Origin: Methyloversatilis sp.
Lineage (GTDB): Bacteria; Pseudomonadota; Gammaproteobacteria; Burkholderiales; Rhodocyclaceae
DNA length: 64,000 bases
Direction of reading: 5' to 3'
Assembly (NCBI RefSeq): GCF_030696805.1
Contig: NZ_JAUYRO010000037.1
Location: 62,001-126,000, forward strand
Shown: in pieces, positions 1-8,899 of the stretch
Layout: the number at the start of each line of letters is the position of its first letter
Position numbering within the stretch: the stretch's first letter is position 1
Translations under genes and position numbers: made by a program
Notes under the pieces: model-generated
Database searches by the model: none
The model's input: the letters and a program-made list of their open reading frames with translations, nothing else
Told to the model about the DNA's origin: nothing

Positions 1-1
1 C

Positions 2-466
2 ACGCGGGTCGGCAACGACAACTGGATCATGGCCTACGTGCATGTGGCGCACGACTGCCAGGTCGGCAGCCACACCATCATGGCCAACAACACGGCGCTC
101 GCCGGCCACGTGCATGTGGGTGACTGGGTCATTCTCGGTGGCTTCACCGGCGTGCACCAGTTCGTTCGCGTGGGCGCACACAGCTTCTGCGGCGTGCACT
201 CCAGCGTGCTGCAGGATGTGCCGCCCTTCGTGCTGGCCAACGGCGTGCCGGCGACGCCGCATGGCATCAACAGCGAAGGCCTGCGACGACGCGGCTACAG
301 CAGCGAAGCCATCACGGCGATCAAGCGTGCCTACAAGACTCTGTACCGCGAAGGACTGAGCCTGGACGACGCCCGGGCGGCCATCGCCGAGGCGGCGAAA
401 GCGACTCCCGAAGTCGCCGTGCTGTCCGACTTCCTCGCTTCGGGCGGTCGCGGCATCATCCGATAA
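2..466 (+). CDS. lpxA: UDP-N-acetylglucosamine O-acyltransferase, C-terminal part
   Basis: This is the last 154 residues of LpxA, which transfers a hydroxyacyl chain from acyl carrier protein to UDP-GlcNAc in the first step of lipid A synthesis in the cytoplasm. The reading frame is open from base 2, so the gene begins before the window; full-length LpxA is about 260 residues. The visible part shows hexapeptide-repeat sequence of the left-handed beta-helix (HVAHDCQVG, ANNTALAGHVHVGD) with the conserved GGFTGVHQFVRVG stretch, followed by the helical C-terminal domain. The stop TAA shares its last base with the ATG of lpxB (TAATG), so the two are translationally coupled. Identification is firm. 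Confidence 0.95.
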   Translation, partial: TRVGNDNWIMAYVHVAHDCQVGSHTIMANNTALAGHVHVGDWVILGGFTGVHQFVRVGAHSFCGVHSSVLQDVPPFVLANGVPATPHGINSEGLRRRGYSSEAITAIKRAYKTLYREGLSLDDARAAIAEAAKATPEVAVLSDFLASGGRGIIR

Positions 467-1623
467 TGTCTGCCCGCATCACGGTGGCCATGGTCGCCGG
501 CGAGGCTTCCGGTGATCAGTTGGCCGCGCACCTGATCAAGGCGCTGCGCGACGTCCGGCCGGATATCGATTTCGTCGGCATCGGCGGCCCCCGCATGGGT
601 TCCGCTGGCTTTGACGCCTGGTGGCCTGCCGAAAAGCTGTCGGTGCGCGGCTATTTCGAAGTGCTGCGGCACTACCGAGAACTGTCTGGCATCCGCCGCG
701 CGCTGCTCGCCCGCCTGCTGCAGACGCGGCCCGCCGCCTTCATTGGCGTCGATGCACCGGATTTCAATCTATGGCTCGAACGCCGCATGCGCGATGCCGG
801 TGTGCCGGCGATCCATTACGTCAGCCCGTCGATCTGGGCCTGGCGTGGCGGACGCATCAAGGGCATCGCGCGCAGCGTGTCGCGCATGTTGTGCCTGTTC
901 CCGTTCGAGCCGGCGCTGTATGAAAAAGCCGGCGTGCCGGTCAGCTATGTCGGTCACCCGTTCGCCGACGAAATTTCTCCGCTGCCACAACGCATCGATG
1001 CCCGCGAGCGCCTCGCGCTGCCACAGGACGCCCGCATCGTCGCGCTGCTGCCGGGCAGCAGGCAGTCGGAACTGCGGTATCACGCAGCCATCTGGATCGA
1101 GACCGCGCGCCTGCTGCACGAGCGCCATCCGGAGCTGCGCTTCCTTGTGCCGCTGGCAACGCGCGAGACGCGTGCCCTGTTCGAACAGGCGCTGTGGACC
1201 TGCAATGCAAGGGAGCTGCCGATCACCATCCTGTTCGGTCACGCACGCGACGCGCTGATGGCCTGCGACGTGGCGCTGGTGGCCAGTGGCACCGCGACGC
1301 TCGAAGCCGCCCTGTGTCGCGCGCCGCACGTAATGGCCTACCGCATGCATGCGCTCAGCTGGCAGATCATGAAGCGCATGGCCTATCAGCCGTGGGGCAG
1401 TCTGCCCAACATCATGGCGGGGCGCTTCGTCGTGCCGGAACGGTTGCAGGACGCCGCCACGCCACGCGAACTGGCGGACGCGCTCGATACCCTGCTGGAT
1501 GATGACGCGGCGCGCGACGCGCAGATTGCCGAATTCGAACGCATCCACAGCGTGCTGAGGCAGGACACGGCGGCGCGCGCAGCGGCAGCCATCCTGCCTC
1601 ATCTGCCGGCGGCGGTGCCGTGA
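466..1623 (+). CDS. lpxB: Lipid-A-disaccharide synthase LpxB
   Basis: LpxB condenses UDP-2,3-diacylglucosamine with lipid X to make the disaccharide core of lipid A; it is a peripheral membrane enzyme of glycosyltransferase family 19. The 385-residue product has normal length. It starts with the family signature [18 protein letters not shown] and carries FVGIGGPRM, the [11 protein letters not shown] block, the LLPGSR motif and a [12 protein letters not shown] block, all typical of LpxB. The gene lies between lpxA and rnhB, a common proteobacterial order. It overlaps lpxA by one base and its stop overlaps the GTG start of rnhB, so the three are probably one transcript. Confidence 0.96.
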   Translation: MSARITVAMVAGEASGDQLAAHLIKALRDVRPDIDFVGIGGPRMGSAGFDAWWPAEKLSVRGYFEVLRHYRELSGIRRALLARLLQTRPAAFIGVDAPDFNLWLERRMRDAGVPAIHYVSPSIWAWRGGRIKGIARSVSRMLCLFPFEPALYEKAGVPVSYVGHPFADEISPLPQRIDARERLALPQDARIVALLPGSRQSELRYHAAIWIETARLLHERHPELRFLVPLATRETRALFEQALWTCNARELPITILFGHARDALMACDVALVASGTATLEAALCRAPHVMAYRMHALSWQIMKRMAYQPWGSLPNIMAGRFVVPERLQDAATPRELADALDTLLDDDAARDAQIAEFERIHSVLRQDTAARAAAAILPHLPAAVP

Positions 1624-2216
1624 CCGGCTTCGAATGGACGGCTGCCGGCGTGGATGAAGCCGGCCGGGGACCGCTGTGCGGGCCGGTCTATGCGGCGGCG
1701 GTCATCCTGGATCCGGCGCGGCCGATCGACGGCCTGAACGACTCCAAGAAATTGTCCGAAAAGAAGCGCGAGGCGCTGGCGCTGCTGATCCGCGAGCACG
1801 CGCTGGCTTGGGCAGTGGGCTTTGCGACGGTCGAGGAAATCGATCGCATGAACATCTTGCACGCCTCGATGCTGGCCATGCGGCGAGCCGTCGAAGGGCT
1901 GGTGGTGCAGCCGTGCGAGGTGCTGATCGACGGCAACCGCGTGCCGCCCGGGCTGGCCATCCCCGCGCGCGCCATCGTCGGCGGTGACGCCAGCGAGCCG
2001 GCGATTTCCGCCGCATCCATCCTCGCCAAGACCGGACGCGATCAAGAAATGAAGGCGCTCGCGCTGCTCTACCCGCAATACGGCATCGTGCGCCACAAGG
2101 GCTATCCCACACCGGAACACCTGGCGGCGCTGCGCGAGCATGGTCCGTCGCCCATCCATCGCCGCAGCTTTGCGCCGGTGGCGCAGTGCATACTTGACTT
2201 CGGCATGCCTGATTGA
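1620..2216 (+). CDS. rnhB: Ribonuclease HII
   Basis: RNase HII cleaves the RNA strand of RNA-DNA hybrids and starts removal of single ribonucleotides from DNA. The 198-residue protein has the expected length. It begins with the [12 protein letters not shown] motif, whose Asp12 and Glu13 are catalytic; LIDGNRVP supplies the third acidic residue and [12 protein letters not shown] the fourth. The start is GTG, overlapping the lpxB stop (GTGA); this is the only start that keeps the N-terminal strand before the DEAGRG motif. The KGYPTPEHL segment near the C-terminus is also typical. It is the last gene of the lpxA-lpxB-rnhB run. Confidence 0.96.
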   Translation: MTGFEWTAAGVDEAGRGPLCGPVYAAAVILDPARPIDGLNDSKKLSEKKREALALLIREHALAWAVGFATVEEIDRMNILHASMLAMRRAVEGLVVQPCEVLIDGNRVPPGLAIPARAIVGGDASEPAISAASILAKTGRDQEMKALALLYPQYGIVRHKGYPTPEHLAALREHGPSPIHRRSFAPVAQCILDFGMPD

Positions 2217-2279
2217 CTCTCCTTCCGGTCTGTCCAGGCGCGTTGCTGATCGCGCACCAGGCGCGCGCGTCTCAGCAAA

Positions 2280-2805
2280 CGAGCATGCGGGTCATGCTTC
2301 TACCGTGCTTTCTCCTTCCTGATTTCGTCGCCACCGGTGGAGCTGGCGTCGGTCATCCTGCGGGTCAGCATTTTCAATCCAGCTCATGGACAGCGAGACG
2401 GGCATGCGCGAGCGCCAGCTCTTCGCGCGCGATCAGGTCATCGACATCGTCCGTCGGGTCTGGCTGCACATCCTGATCGGTGACGGCATCGGTGCTGCGA
2501 TCCACAACTGGATACCGGGCAGCCTGATCAACGGATTGCTCGGTCAGGACAAGCGGTGGTCGGTGCCGCTTGCCAAGATGCTGGGCGGTGGTTGCCGAAA
2601 GTGCATTGAACTGGCCGGCAACACGCGCAAGGCGCTAGATGCTCGGGGCCAGCAGGCGGATATCGTCAAGGTGACCGACTTCGCGGAGATCGCCGCCCAT
2701 GGCGTCATGTCGACACCGGCGCTGGTGATCGACGGGAAGCTGGTGTCGTCCGGCAAGGTGCTGAGCGAGCAGGACATCGCCGGCCTGCTGGGCAAGGCCG
2801 ACTGA
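2280..2805 (+). pseudogene. Decayed permease remnant fused to a thioredoxin-like domain
   Basis: An open frame at 2386-2805 (139 aa) joins two unrelated pieces. Residues about 17-60 (VRRVWLHILIGDGIGAAIHN, then WIPGSLINGLLG) look like an inner segment of the COG0701 permease family found in arsenic and metal loci. From residue 62 on the sequence is a small-redox thioredoxin-like domain with a GCRKC motif and the GVMSTPALVIDGK signature. Just upstream, in a different frame, 2298-2345 reads AFSFLISSPPVELASV, which also resembles a permease helix. I infer that a permease gene was disrupted by frameshift and internal deletion and its end joined to a downstream thioredoxin gene. The 139-aa frame could still be translated, so the thioredoxin part may work. 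Family assignments are by eye. Confidence 0.55.
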
Positions 2806-2810
2806 AGCTC

Positions 2811-3143
2811 TCAGTCCGGCGGGTTCAGATGCACCGCCAGCCAGACCGATGCGACGTCGGTATCGGTGCCGTCCACGCGGTGGCGGCGATGCGCCGCGAT
2901 GAGGATCCAGTCGCCCGGCTTGAGTACGCGTGGCGAGTCCTCGTCGGCAAAGCGCAGTGCCGCCGAACCACTCAGCAAGGTCACCCATTCATCGTCCGGC
3001 TGGTCGTACCAGAATCCGGGCGGGCTGCTCTGGCCGGTCGACACGATGCGCTCAATGCGCACGCCGGGCCGGGCGCACAAGGTGTTGATGCGCTCCGCTT
3101 CAAGCGCGCCTTCAGGCAGACCGTCGAACAGGTTGCCGCTCAT
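2811..3143 (-). CDS. Small cupin-domain protein
   Basis: A 110-residue single-domain cupin. The visible cupin features are the DEWVTLLSGSAALRFADED strand pair, the LKPGDWILIAAHRRHRV segment (PGD turn followed by a His-rich metal-site region) and the VWLAVHL strand. Similar stand-alone cupins have varied or unknown roles, so no substrate is named. The ATG at 3143 is preferred over an upstream one because it overlaps the stop of the neighbouring cupin gene by four bases (ATGA), showing a two-gene operon. It lies beside the arsenic cluster but on the opposite strand. Confidence 0.8.
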   Translation of the reverse strand: MSGNLFDGLPEGALEAERINTLCARPGVRIERIVSTGQSSPPGFWYDQPDDEWVTLLSGSAALRFADEDSPRVLKPGDWILIAAHRRHRVDGTDTDVASVWLAVHLNPPD

Positions 3144-3511
3144 GGCGTGCCGCCCTCCAGCAATTCGGTGTCCGCATGCGCATACGCCGGACTGCAGCAG
3201 CACAGGATGACCAGCGCCTGGCCGCCGGTGGCTTCGATGCAGTGCGGCGTGCCCGGCGCAATCAGTACGGTGTCGCCCGCCGCCACGTCGAAACGGGCGT
3301 CGCCCAAGGTCATGCTGCCTTGGCCAGCGGTCACGTGATAAAGCTCTTCGGTCATGCTGTGCCGATGCAGCAGGGTGCGCGTGCCGGCGGGTATGGTCGC
3401 TTCCGCCAGACTTTGTGCGCGCCCGCCGTGCAGCGACGGATGCATTAGTTCGCGGATCTGCGAGCCGTCCTTCGTGATGTAGGGTGAAATATCGGTGCGG
3501 ATGGTTTTCAT
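3140..3511 (-). CDS. Cupin-domain protein, cysteine-bearing C-terminus
   Basis: A 123-residue cupin_2-type protein. The first metal-binding motif is visible as LLHRHSMTEELYHVTAGQG (His-X-His then Glu) and the second as AAGDTVLIAPGTPHCIEAT with a conserved His, so it probably binds a divalent metal. The C-terminal part has a CCCSP run, which is unusual for small cupins and could bind thiophilic metals (inference). It is the first gene of a two-cupin unit; its stop overlaps the next start by four bases. It is divergent from arsR with about 150 bp between them. Confidence 0.82.
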   Translation of the reverse strand: MKTIRTDISPYITKDGSQIRELMHPSLHGGRAQSLAEATIPAGTRTLLHRHSMTEELYHVTAGQGSMTLGDARFDVAAGDTVLIAPGTPHCIEATGGQALVILCCCSPAYAHADTELLEGGTP

Positions 3512-3640
3512 CGGATTTTCATCGGCGTCGGCTGTGGTCGCGCGTCAACGTGGATTGTGCGTTCAGGCTGAACGTGATGGTACGACCGGATTCAACCGGA
3601 CGCAGCGTCTGCCTGGCACCGGCGTCTTGTTCAGTTTAAT

Positions 3641-3660
3641 AATTCAAGTATTATTGAATT
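3641..3660. promoter_or_regulatory. ArsR operator palindrome
   Basis: A perfect inverted repeat AATTCAA-N6-TTGAATT ends immediately before the ATG of arsR. It lies in an AT-rich patch inside very GC-rich DNA. ArsR-family repressors bind such imperfect or perfect palindromes in their own promoters, and the position would block initiation of arsR-arsI-arsC-acr3. The assignment as operator is inference from sequence and position. Confidence 0.7.
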
Positions 3661-3987
3661 ATGGAAGAACAGAAGGTCATCCGCTCCCTGTCGGCGCTGG
3701 CGCAGGAAATTCGCCTGCGCGTGTTTCGCGCCCTCGTCGTCGCCGGACCTGACGGCATGACGCCCGGTGCGCTGGGCGATGCGCTGGATATCGCACCGAC
3801 CACACTGTCCTTCCACCTCAAGGAACTGAGTCAAGCCGGGCTGATCGAGCCGACGCGCGAGGGCCGTCACCTGATCTATCGCGCCGATTATGCGCAGATG
3901 AACGCGCTGCTCGGCTATCTGACCGAAAACTGCTGCCGCGGCGCATCCTGTGCCGAACCGGTAGCGCCTGTCTGCAAAACCTGCTGA
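3661..3987 (+). CDS. arsR: ArsR-family arsenic-responsive repressor
   Basis: A 108-residue winged-helix repressor of the ArsR/SmtB family. The DNA-recognition helix region reads IAPTTLSFHLKELSQAGLI (residues 44-62), followed by the wing. There is no CVC motif in the helix; instead cysteines cluster at the C-terminus (Cys91, Cys92, Cys97, Cys105, Cys108). This resembles ArsR proteins that sense As(III) through a C-terminal cysteine pair plus a third cysteine. It is the first gene of the ars operon, directly after the palindrome at 3641-3660, which suggests autorepression relieved by arsenite or an organoarsenical. Confidence 0.92.
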   Translation: MEEQKVIRSLSALAQEIRLRVFRALVVAGPDGMTPGALGDALDIAPTTLSFHLKELSQAGLIEPTREGRHLIYRADYAQMNALLGYLTENCCRGASCAEPVAPVCKTC

Positions 3988-3999
3988 ACGGAGTCCGCC

Positions 4000-4491
4000 A
4001 TGAAGCGCTTTCACGTCCACCTGCACGTCGACGATCTCGATCGGAGCATCGCCTTCTACAACCGGCTTTTTTCCACGCAACCGGCGCGCCACGAGGCGGA
4101 CTACGCCAAATGGATGCTTGAAGATCCGCCGGTCAATTTCGCGATTTCCACCCGTGGCAGCCAGCCAGGCATCGATCATCTGGGCATCCAGACCGACGAT
4201 CCGGCCGAACTGGCAGCGATGAAGGCGAGCGCCGAAGCGGCCGACATGGCGCTGCTGGACGAAGGCGCTACCAGCTGCTGTTACGCGCGCAGCGAAAAGC
4301 ACTGGATCACCGACCCGCAGGGCATTGCGTGGGAACACTTTCATACGCTGGGTGACATTCCGGTGTTCAACGAAGCACCGGCTGCGGTGGGCACTGAAGC
4401 GGCGTCAGCCTGCTGTGCGCCCAAGGCGCCCGTCACGCGCGGCAAACCGTTGGCCATCGGCGTCAAATCGTCCGCTTCCGGGTGCTGCTGA
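4000..4491 (+). CDS. arsI: ArsI/CadI-family vicinal oxygen chelate protein
   Basis: A 163-residue glyoxalase-fold protein of the ArsI/CadI family. ArsI is an Fe(II)-dependent dioxygenase that breaks the carbon-arsenic bond of trivalent methyl- and aromatic arsenicals. The key ArsI features are visible: an N-terminal metal His (HVHLHV, residues 5-9), His60 in IDHLGIQ, the vicinal pair Cys93-Cys94 in GATSCCYA that binds the arsenical, and Glu112 in IAWEHF. The C-terminal tail carries further CC pairs (138-139 and 162-163). It sits between arsR and arsC, 12 bp after arsR. CadI-like cadmium-induced proteins are the alternative, but the ars context favours ArsI. Confidence 0.85.
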   Translation: MKRFHVHLHVDDLDRSIAFYNRLFSTQPARHEADYAKWMLEDPPVNFAISTRGSQPGIDHLGIQTDDPAELAAMKASAEAADMALLDEGATSCCYARSEKHWITDPQGIAWEHFHTLGDIPVFNEAPAAVGTEAASACCAPKAPVTRGKPLAIGVKSSASGCC

Positions 4492-4492
4492 A

Positions 4493-4984
4493 ATGGGTTC
4501 GCCACTGAACGTGCTGTTCCTGTGCACCCACAATTCGGCGCGCAGTGTGCTCGCCGAATGCCTGCTGAACCATCTGGGCGCCGGGCGTTTCCGCGCGTTT
4601 TCGGCCGGCAGCCAGCCGTCCGGTCGGGTGAATCCATTTGCGCTGCAGGCGCTGGCCGAAGCGGGCGTGGATACGACCGGCGTGTGCAGCAAGAACTGGG
4701 ACACATTCGCCGTACCCGGTGCGCCGGAGATGGATCTGATCATCACGGTGTGCGACAGCGCAGCCGGCGAAATCTGCCCTGTGTGGCCGGGGCATCCGGC
4801 GACCGCCCACTGGGGCTATGCCGATCCGTCCGCCACCACCGGTCCGGACGCGGCAAGGCTGATGGCCTTCCGCGACACGATGACATTGATCCGCCGCCGA
4901 CTCGAGATACTGGTCGCATTGCCGGCCGAACGTCTGGACGCGCTTCGCCTCGAACAGACCGCGCGCAGTCTGGCCGATCGCTGA
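4493..4984 (+). CDS. arsC: Arsenate reductase, low-molecular-weight phosphatase type
   Basis: A 163-residue arsenate reductase of the low-molecular-weight tyrosine phosphatase fold, reducing As(V) to As(III) for export. The phosphate-binding loop CTHNSARS starts at the catalytic Cys11 (CX5R, Arg17). Later cysteines occur in GVCSKNWD, ITVCDSAAGE and ICPVWPG, which suggests a thioredoxin- or glutaredoxin-coupled cycle. The ATG at 4493 lies one base after the arsI stop, so the longer upstream frame is not used. It is third in arsR-arsI-arsC-acr3. Confidence 0.93.
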   Translation: MGSPLNVLFLCTHNSARSVLAECLLNHLGAGRFRAFSAGSQPSGRVNPFALQALAEAGVDTTGVCSKNWDTFAVPGAPEMDLIITVCDSAAGEICPVWPGHPATAHWGYADPSATTGPDAARLMAFRDTMTLIRRRLEILVALPAERLDALRLEQTARSLADR

Positions 4985-4993
4985 GGCCACGCC

Positions 4994-6019
4994 ATGGGAT
5001 TGTTCGAACGTTGGCTGAGCGTCTGGGTGGCGTCATGCATAGCGGCGGGCGTGGGCCTCGGCCTGCTGGCGCCGGGCGCCTTCGAGGCAATTGCGGCGCT
5101 GGAATTCGCACACGTCAATCTGGTGGTCGCGGTGCTCATCTGGGTGATGATCTACCCGATGATGATCCAGATCGACTTTGCGGCGGTGCGCGACGTCGGT
5201 CGCCGGCCGCAGGGCTTGATACTGACACTGGTGATCAACTGGCTGGTCAAGCCCTTCACGATGGCGGCGCTCGGCGTGCTGTTTTTCCGCTATCTTTTTG
5301 CGCCCTGGGTCGATCCGCAATCGGCGACCGAGTACATCGCCGGCATGATCCTGCTCGGCGTCGCGCCGTGCACGGCGATGGTGTTCGTGTGGAGCCAGCT
5401 GACGAAGGGCGATCCGGCCTACACACTGGTGCAGGTGTCGGTGAATGATCTGGTCATGGTGTTCGCGTTCGCGCCCATTGCGGCCTTCCTGCTCGGTGTG
5501 ACCGATGTGGCCGTGCCCTGGGAAACGCTGCTCCTGGCCACAGTGCTCTATGTCGTGCTGCCGCTGGTGGCCGGCGTGCTGACGCGGCGCATGCTCGGTG
5601 GCGGCGAGAAGGTTGCTCATTTCGTGGCGCTGCTCAAGCCGTGGTCCATCGTCGGCCTTCTGGCAACGGTCGTGTTGCTGTTCGGCTTTCAGGCGGAAAC
5701 CATCATTGCCCAGCCTTTCGTGATCGCGCTCATTGCCGTGCCGCTCATTCTGCAGACCTACGGCATTTTTGCCATCACCTTCATCGTCGCACGCATGATC
5801 CGGCTGCCCTATCCGATCGCCGCGCCCGCCTGTCTGATCGGCACCTCGAACTTTTTCGAATTGGCGGTTGCAGTGGCCATTTCGCTGTTCGGCCTGCATT
5901 CGGGCGCCGCACTTGCGACCGTTGTGGGCGTGCTGGTTGAAGTACCGGTCATGCTGTCGCTGGTCGCGTTCACGCGACGTTCGGCACACCTGTTTCCCGA
6001 TTCCAGGGAACTTTCTTAG
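4994..6019 (+). CDS. acr3: ACR3-family arsenite efflux transporter
   Basis: A 341-residue integral membrane protein with about ten hydrophobic helices, matching the ACR3 family that exports arsenite by proton antiport. Conserved features are the cysteine in [15 protein letters not shown] (fourth helix), essential in ACR3 proteins, and the glutamate in [17 protein letters not shown] (ninth helix). It starts nine bases after the arsC stop, completing the ars operon: ArsI releases As(III) from organoarsenicals, ArsC makes it from arsenate, and Acr3 removes it. Confidence 0.95.
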   Translation: MGLFERWLSVWVASCIAAGVGLGLLAPGAFEAIAALEFAHVNLVVAVLIWVMIYPMMIQIDFAAVRDVGRRPQGLILTLVINWLVKPFTMAALGVLFFRYLFAPWVDPQSATEYIAGMILLGVAPCTAMVFVWSQLTKGDPAYTLVQVSVNDLVMVFAFAPIAAFLLGVTDVAVPWETLLLATVLYVVLPLVAGVLTRRMLGGGEKVAHFVALLKPWSIVGLLATVVLLFGFQAETIIAQPFVIALIAVPLILQTYGIFAITFIVARMIRLPYPIAAPACLIGTSNFFELAVAVAISLFGLHSGAALATVVGVLVEVPVMLSLVAFTRRSAHLFPDSRELS

Positions 6020-6092
6020 AACAAGTCTAAACAAAGCGTCGATTTCGCAATATGATTGCGATTCCCACCCCACCACCAAAGAGGACTCCGAG

Positions 6093-6656
6093 ATGAGCAT
6101 AGTTAACACCACCGTCCAGCCCTTCAGCGCGAACGCATTCCACAACGGCAAGTTTGTTACCGTCACCGACGAAAGCCTCAAGGGCAAGTGGTCGGTCCTC
6201 GTGTTCATGCCTGCTGCATTCACCTTCAACTGCCCGACCGAAGTCGAGGACGCAGCCAACAACTACGCCGAGTTCCAGAAGGCCGGCGCCGAAATCTACA
6301 TCGTCACCACGGATACCCATTTTTCGCACCAGGTGTGGCATGAAACCTCGCCGGCTGTCGGCAAGGCCCAGTTCCCGCTGGTTGGCGATCCGACGCACCA
6401 GCTGACCCGTGCGTTCGGCGTGCATATCGATTCGGAAGGCCTCGCACTGCGCGGCACGTTCGTCATCAATCCGGACGGTGTGATCAAGACCGCTGAAATC
6501 CATGACAACGCGATCGCTCGCGACATGAACGAAACCCTGCGCAAGCTCAAGGCTGCCCAGTTCGTCGCCAGCCATCCGGGTCAGGTCTGCCCGGCCAAGT
6601 GGAAGGAAGGCGCCGAAGCGCTGACGCCGTCGCTGGACCTGGTCGGCAAGATCTGA
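6093..6656 (+). CDS. ahpC: Alkyl hydroperoxide reductase peroxidase subunit AhpC
   Basis: A 187-residue typical two-cysteine peroxiredoxin that reduces hydrogen peroxide and organic peroxides. The peroxidatic Cys47 is in FTFNCPTEVED and the resolving cysteine is in HPGQVCPAKW near residue 166. The ATG at 6093 is preceded by GAGGACTCCGAG as ribosome site; the longer frame upstream runs back into acr3. ahpF follows after an intrinsic terminator, so ahpC is probably made in excess of ahpF, with ahpF reached by read-through or its own promoter. No OxyR site could be confirmed by eye. Confidence 0.96.
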   Translation: MSIVNTTVQPFSANAFHNGKFVTVTDESLKGKWSVLVFMPAAFTFNCPTEVEDAANNYAEFQKAGAEIYIVTTDTHFSHQVWHETSPAVGKAQFPLVGDPTHQLTRAFGVHIDSEGLALRGTFVINPDGVIKTAEIHDNAIARDMNETLRKLKAAQFVASHPGQVCPAKWKEGAEALTPSLDLVGKI

Positions 6657-6675
6657 GCGCACACCACGCCGCATG

Positions 6676-6724
6676 AACGCCCGGGTCAGGTGCCTGCTGC
6701 GCCCGACCCGGGCGTTCCGTTTTT
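6676..6724 (+). terminator. Intrinsic terminator between ahpC and ahpF
   Basis: A perfect 12-bp stem, AACGCCCGGGTC (6676-6687) with GACCCGGGCGTT (6705-6716), has a 17-nt loop and is followed by CCG and five T residues. It lies 20 bases after the ahpC stop and 30 bases before the ahpF start. This layout suggests partial termination that sets the AhpC:AhpF ratio. Confidence 0.8.
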
Positions 6725-6754
6725 GCATCATCCGTTTCGAAAGCCGAGAACACC

Positions 6755-8344
6755 ATGCTTGACGACACCCTCAAGGCTCAGTTGAAGGCCTACCTCGAGA
6801 AGCTGCAATACCCGATAGAGCTGACGGCGTCGCTTGATGACAGCGCCGCCTCGCGCGAATTGCACGGCCTGCTTGCCGACATCGCGGCACTTTCAGACAA
6901 GATTGCGGTGATCGAAGATCGTGACAGCGCCGAGCGCAAGCCCTCGTTTTCGATCAATCGCAAGGGCGGCGACATGCACCTGCGCTTCGCGGCCATTCCG
7001 CTCGGCCATGAATTCACGTCGCTGGTGCTGGCACTGCTGCAGGCCGGCGGCCATCCGCCCAGGGTGGAACAAGAAGTGATCGATCAGATCAAGGCGCTCG
7101 ACGCCGACTTCCACTTTGAAGTTTTCATGAGCCTGTCCTGCCACAACTGCCCGGATGTGGTGCAGGCGCTCAACCTGATGGCGGTGCTGAACCCGCGCGT
7201 CAGCGCGGTCACGATCGACGGTGCGCTGTTCCAGAAGGAAGTCGAAGAGCGCCAGATCATGGCGGTGCCGATGATTTTCCTGAACGGCCAGCACTTCGGG
7301 CAGGGGCGGATGACGATCGAGGAAATCCTGCCGAAACTGGACACCCGGGTCGCCGAGCGCGAAGCCGAAAAGGTATCGGCCCGCGCACCGTTTGACGTGC
7401 TGGTCGTCGGCGGCGGACCGGCCGGTGCGGCGGCGGCGATCTACGCAGCGCGCAAGGGCATCCGCACCGGGCTGGTCGCCGAGCGATTCGGCGGTCAGGT
7501 GATGGACACGCTGGGCATCGAGAACTTCATTTCGGTCAAAGAAACCGAAGGTCCGAAGCTGGTCGCCGCGCTGGAAGAGCACGTGAAGGCCTACGACATT
7601 GACGTGATGAATCTGCAGCGGGTCGAAAAACTCGTGCCGGCAGCCGACTCGGGCGATGGTTACATCCATTTGACGCTGGCCAGCGGCGCCACGCTGAAGA
7701 GCCGCTCGGTCATCCTGTCGACCGGCGCGCGCTGGCGCGAAATCAATGTGCCGGGCGAACGCGAATACCGCAATCACGGCGTGGCTTACTGCCCGCACTG
7801 CGACGGCCCGCTGTTCAAGGGCAAGAACGTGGCAGTGATCGGCGGCGGCAATTCGGGCGTCGAGGCTGCCATCGATCTCGCCGGCGTGGTCGGTCATGTG
7901 ACGTTGATCGAATTCGACAAGCAACTGCGCGCCGACGCCGTGCTGCAGCGCAAGCTGCACAGCCTGCCGAACGTAAAGGTCATCACGCATGCGCAGACGA
8001 AGGACATCGTCGGCGACGGCAAGAAGGTCAATGGCCTGAATTACGTCGATCGCACGAGCGGCGAACCGAATCATGTCGATCTGGAAGGTGTATTCATCCA
8101 GATCGGTCTGGTGCCGAACACCGAATGGTTGAAGGGTTCGTCGATGACGCTGACCAAGTATGGCGAGATCGACATCGATGCGCGTTGTGAAACGTCGATT
8201 CCGGGCGTGTTCGCGGCCGGTGACGTAACCACCGTGCCATACAAGCAGATCATCATCGCCATGGGTGAAGGCTCGAAGGCAGCGATCAGCGCGTTCGATC
8301 ATCTGATCCGCCATTCGGCGCCGGAAGCGGCCGCCGCAGCCTGA
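6755..8344 (+). CDS. ahpF: Alkyl hydroperoxide reductase flavoprotein subunit AhpF
   Basis: AhpF passes electrons from NADH through FAD and two disulfides to AhpC. The 529-residue protein has full family length. The N-terminal tandem-thioredoxin domain carries the CHNC redox centre at Cys129/Cys132. The FAD site is [19 protein letters not shown] from about residue 213, and the thioredoxin reductase-like disulfide is CPHC at Cys346/Cys349. A second dinucleotide site ([15 protein letters not shown]) and the C-terminal FAD motif FAAGDVTT follow. It is directly downstream of ahpC. Confidence 0.97.
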   Translation: MLDDTLKAQLKAYLEKLQYPIELTASLDDSAASRELHGLLADIAALSDKIAVIEDRDSAERKPSFSINRKGGDMHLRFAAIPLGHEFTSLVLALLQAGGHPPRVEQEVIDQIKALDADFHFEVFMSLSCHNCPDVVQALNLMAVLNPRVSAVTIDGALFQKEVEERQIMAVPMIFLNGQHFGQGRMTIEEILPKLDTRVAEREAEKVSARAPFDVLVVGGGPAGAAAAIYAARKGIRTGLVAERFGGQVMDTLGIENFISVKETEGPKLVAALEEHVKAYDIDVMNLQRVEKLVPAADSGDGYIHLTLASGATLKSRSVILSTGARWREINVPGEREYRNHGVAYCPHCDGPLFKGKNVAVIGGGNSGVEAAIDLAGVVGHVTLIEFDKQLRADAVLQRKLHSLPNVKVITHAQTKDIVGDGKKVNGLNYVDRTSGEPNHVDLEGVFIQIGLVPNTEWLKGSSMTLTKYGEIDIDARCETSIPGVFAAGDVTTVPYKQIIIAMGEGSKAAISAFDHLIRHSAPEAAAAA

Positions 8345-8434
8345 CCCCCCGGCGCCACGGACCGACGGCGGTAAGATGTCGACCGGCCGACCGCGGCGCC
8401 ATGCCGCGGCGGACGGTTACCGGAATCCGCTGCC

Positions 8435-8899
8435 ATGACGCCCACACCGCTGTTGCTGTTCCTCCATATTGCCGCCGTCACCGTCTGGGTCGGCGGCATG
8501 TTCTTCGCCTATGTCTGCCTGCGCCCGGTCGCGGCGATACAGCTTGAACCGCCGGCCAGGCTGCGCTTGTGGCGCGCGGTGTTCGGACGCTTCTTCCCGT
8601 GGGTGTGGGCGGCCGTTGCAGTCATTCTGGCCAGTGGACTGATCATGATGCTGGCGGTCGGAATGAAGGACGCACCGCTGCACTGGCATCTGATGCTGGC
8701 TGCAGGCCTGATCATGATGGCGGTTTTCACGCACGTCTTTTTTGCGCCGTACAGGCGACTTTTGCGTGCGGTGGATGCAGCCGACTGGCCGGCCGGCGGC
8801 GCCGCGCTGGCGCAGATCCGCAAGCTGGTCGGCTTCAATACCGTGCTGGGCTTCGTGACCATAGCGACTGCGACGCTGGGACGCTGGCTGGTCGCCTGA
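8435..8899 (+). CDS. CopD-like integral membrane protein
   Basis: A 154-residue membrane protein with four predicted helices (about 5-25, 55-75, 83-103, 130-150). The opening LLLFLHIAAVTVWVGGMFF resembles the CopD-domain family, which includes copper-resistance membrane proteins and heme-associated oxidoreductase-like proteins. The conserved His in the first helix (FLHI) could bind heme or copper (inference). No copper genes lie nearby, so a role in copper is not claimed. The stop overlaps the start of the downstream methyltransferase (TGATG). Confidence 0.75.
   Translation: MTPTPLLLFLHIAAVTVWVGGMFFAYVCLRPVAAIQLEPPARLRLWRAVFGRFFPWVWAAVAVILASGLIMMLAVGMKDAPLHWHLMLAAGLIMMAVFTHVFFAPYRRLLRAVDAADWPAGGAALAQIRKLVGFNTVLGFVTIATATLGRWLVA

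Noticed and set aside
769-1602. Long minus-strand open frame opposite lpxB
   Set aside because: Antisense shadow of a well-supported gene; Arg/Gln/His-rich content is an artefact of high GC.
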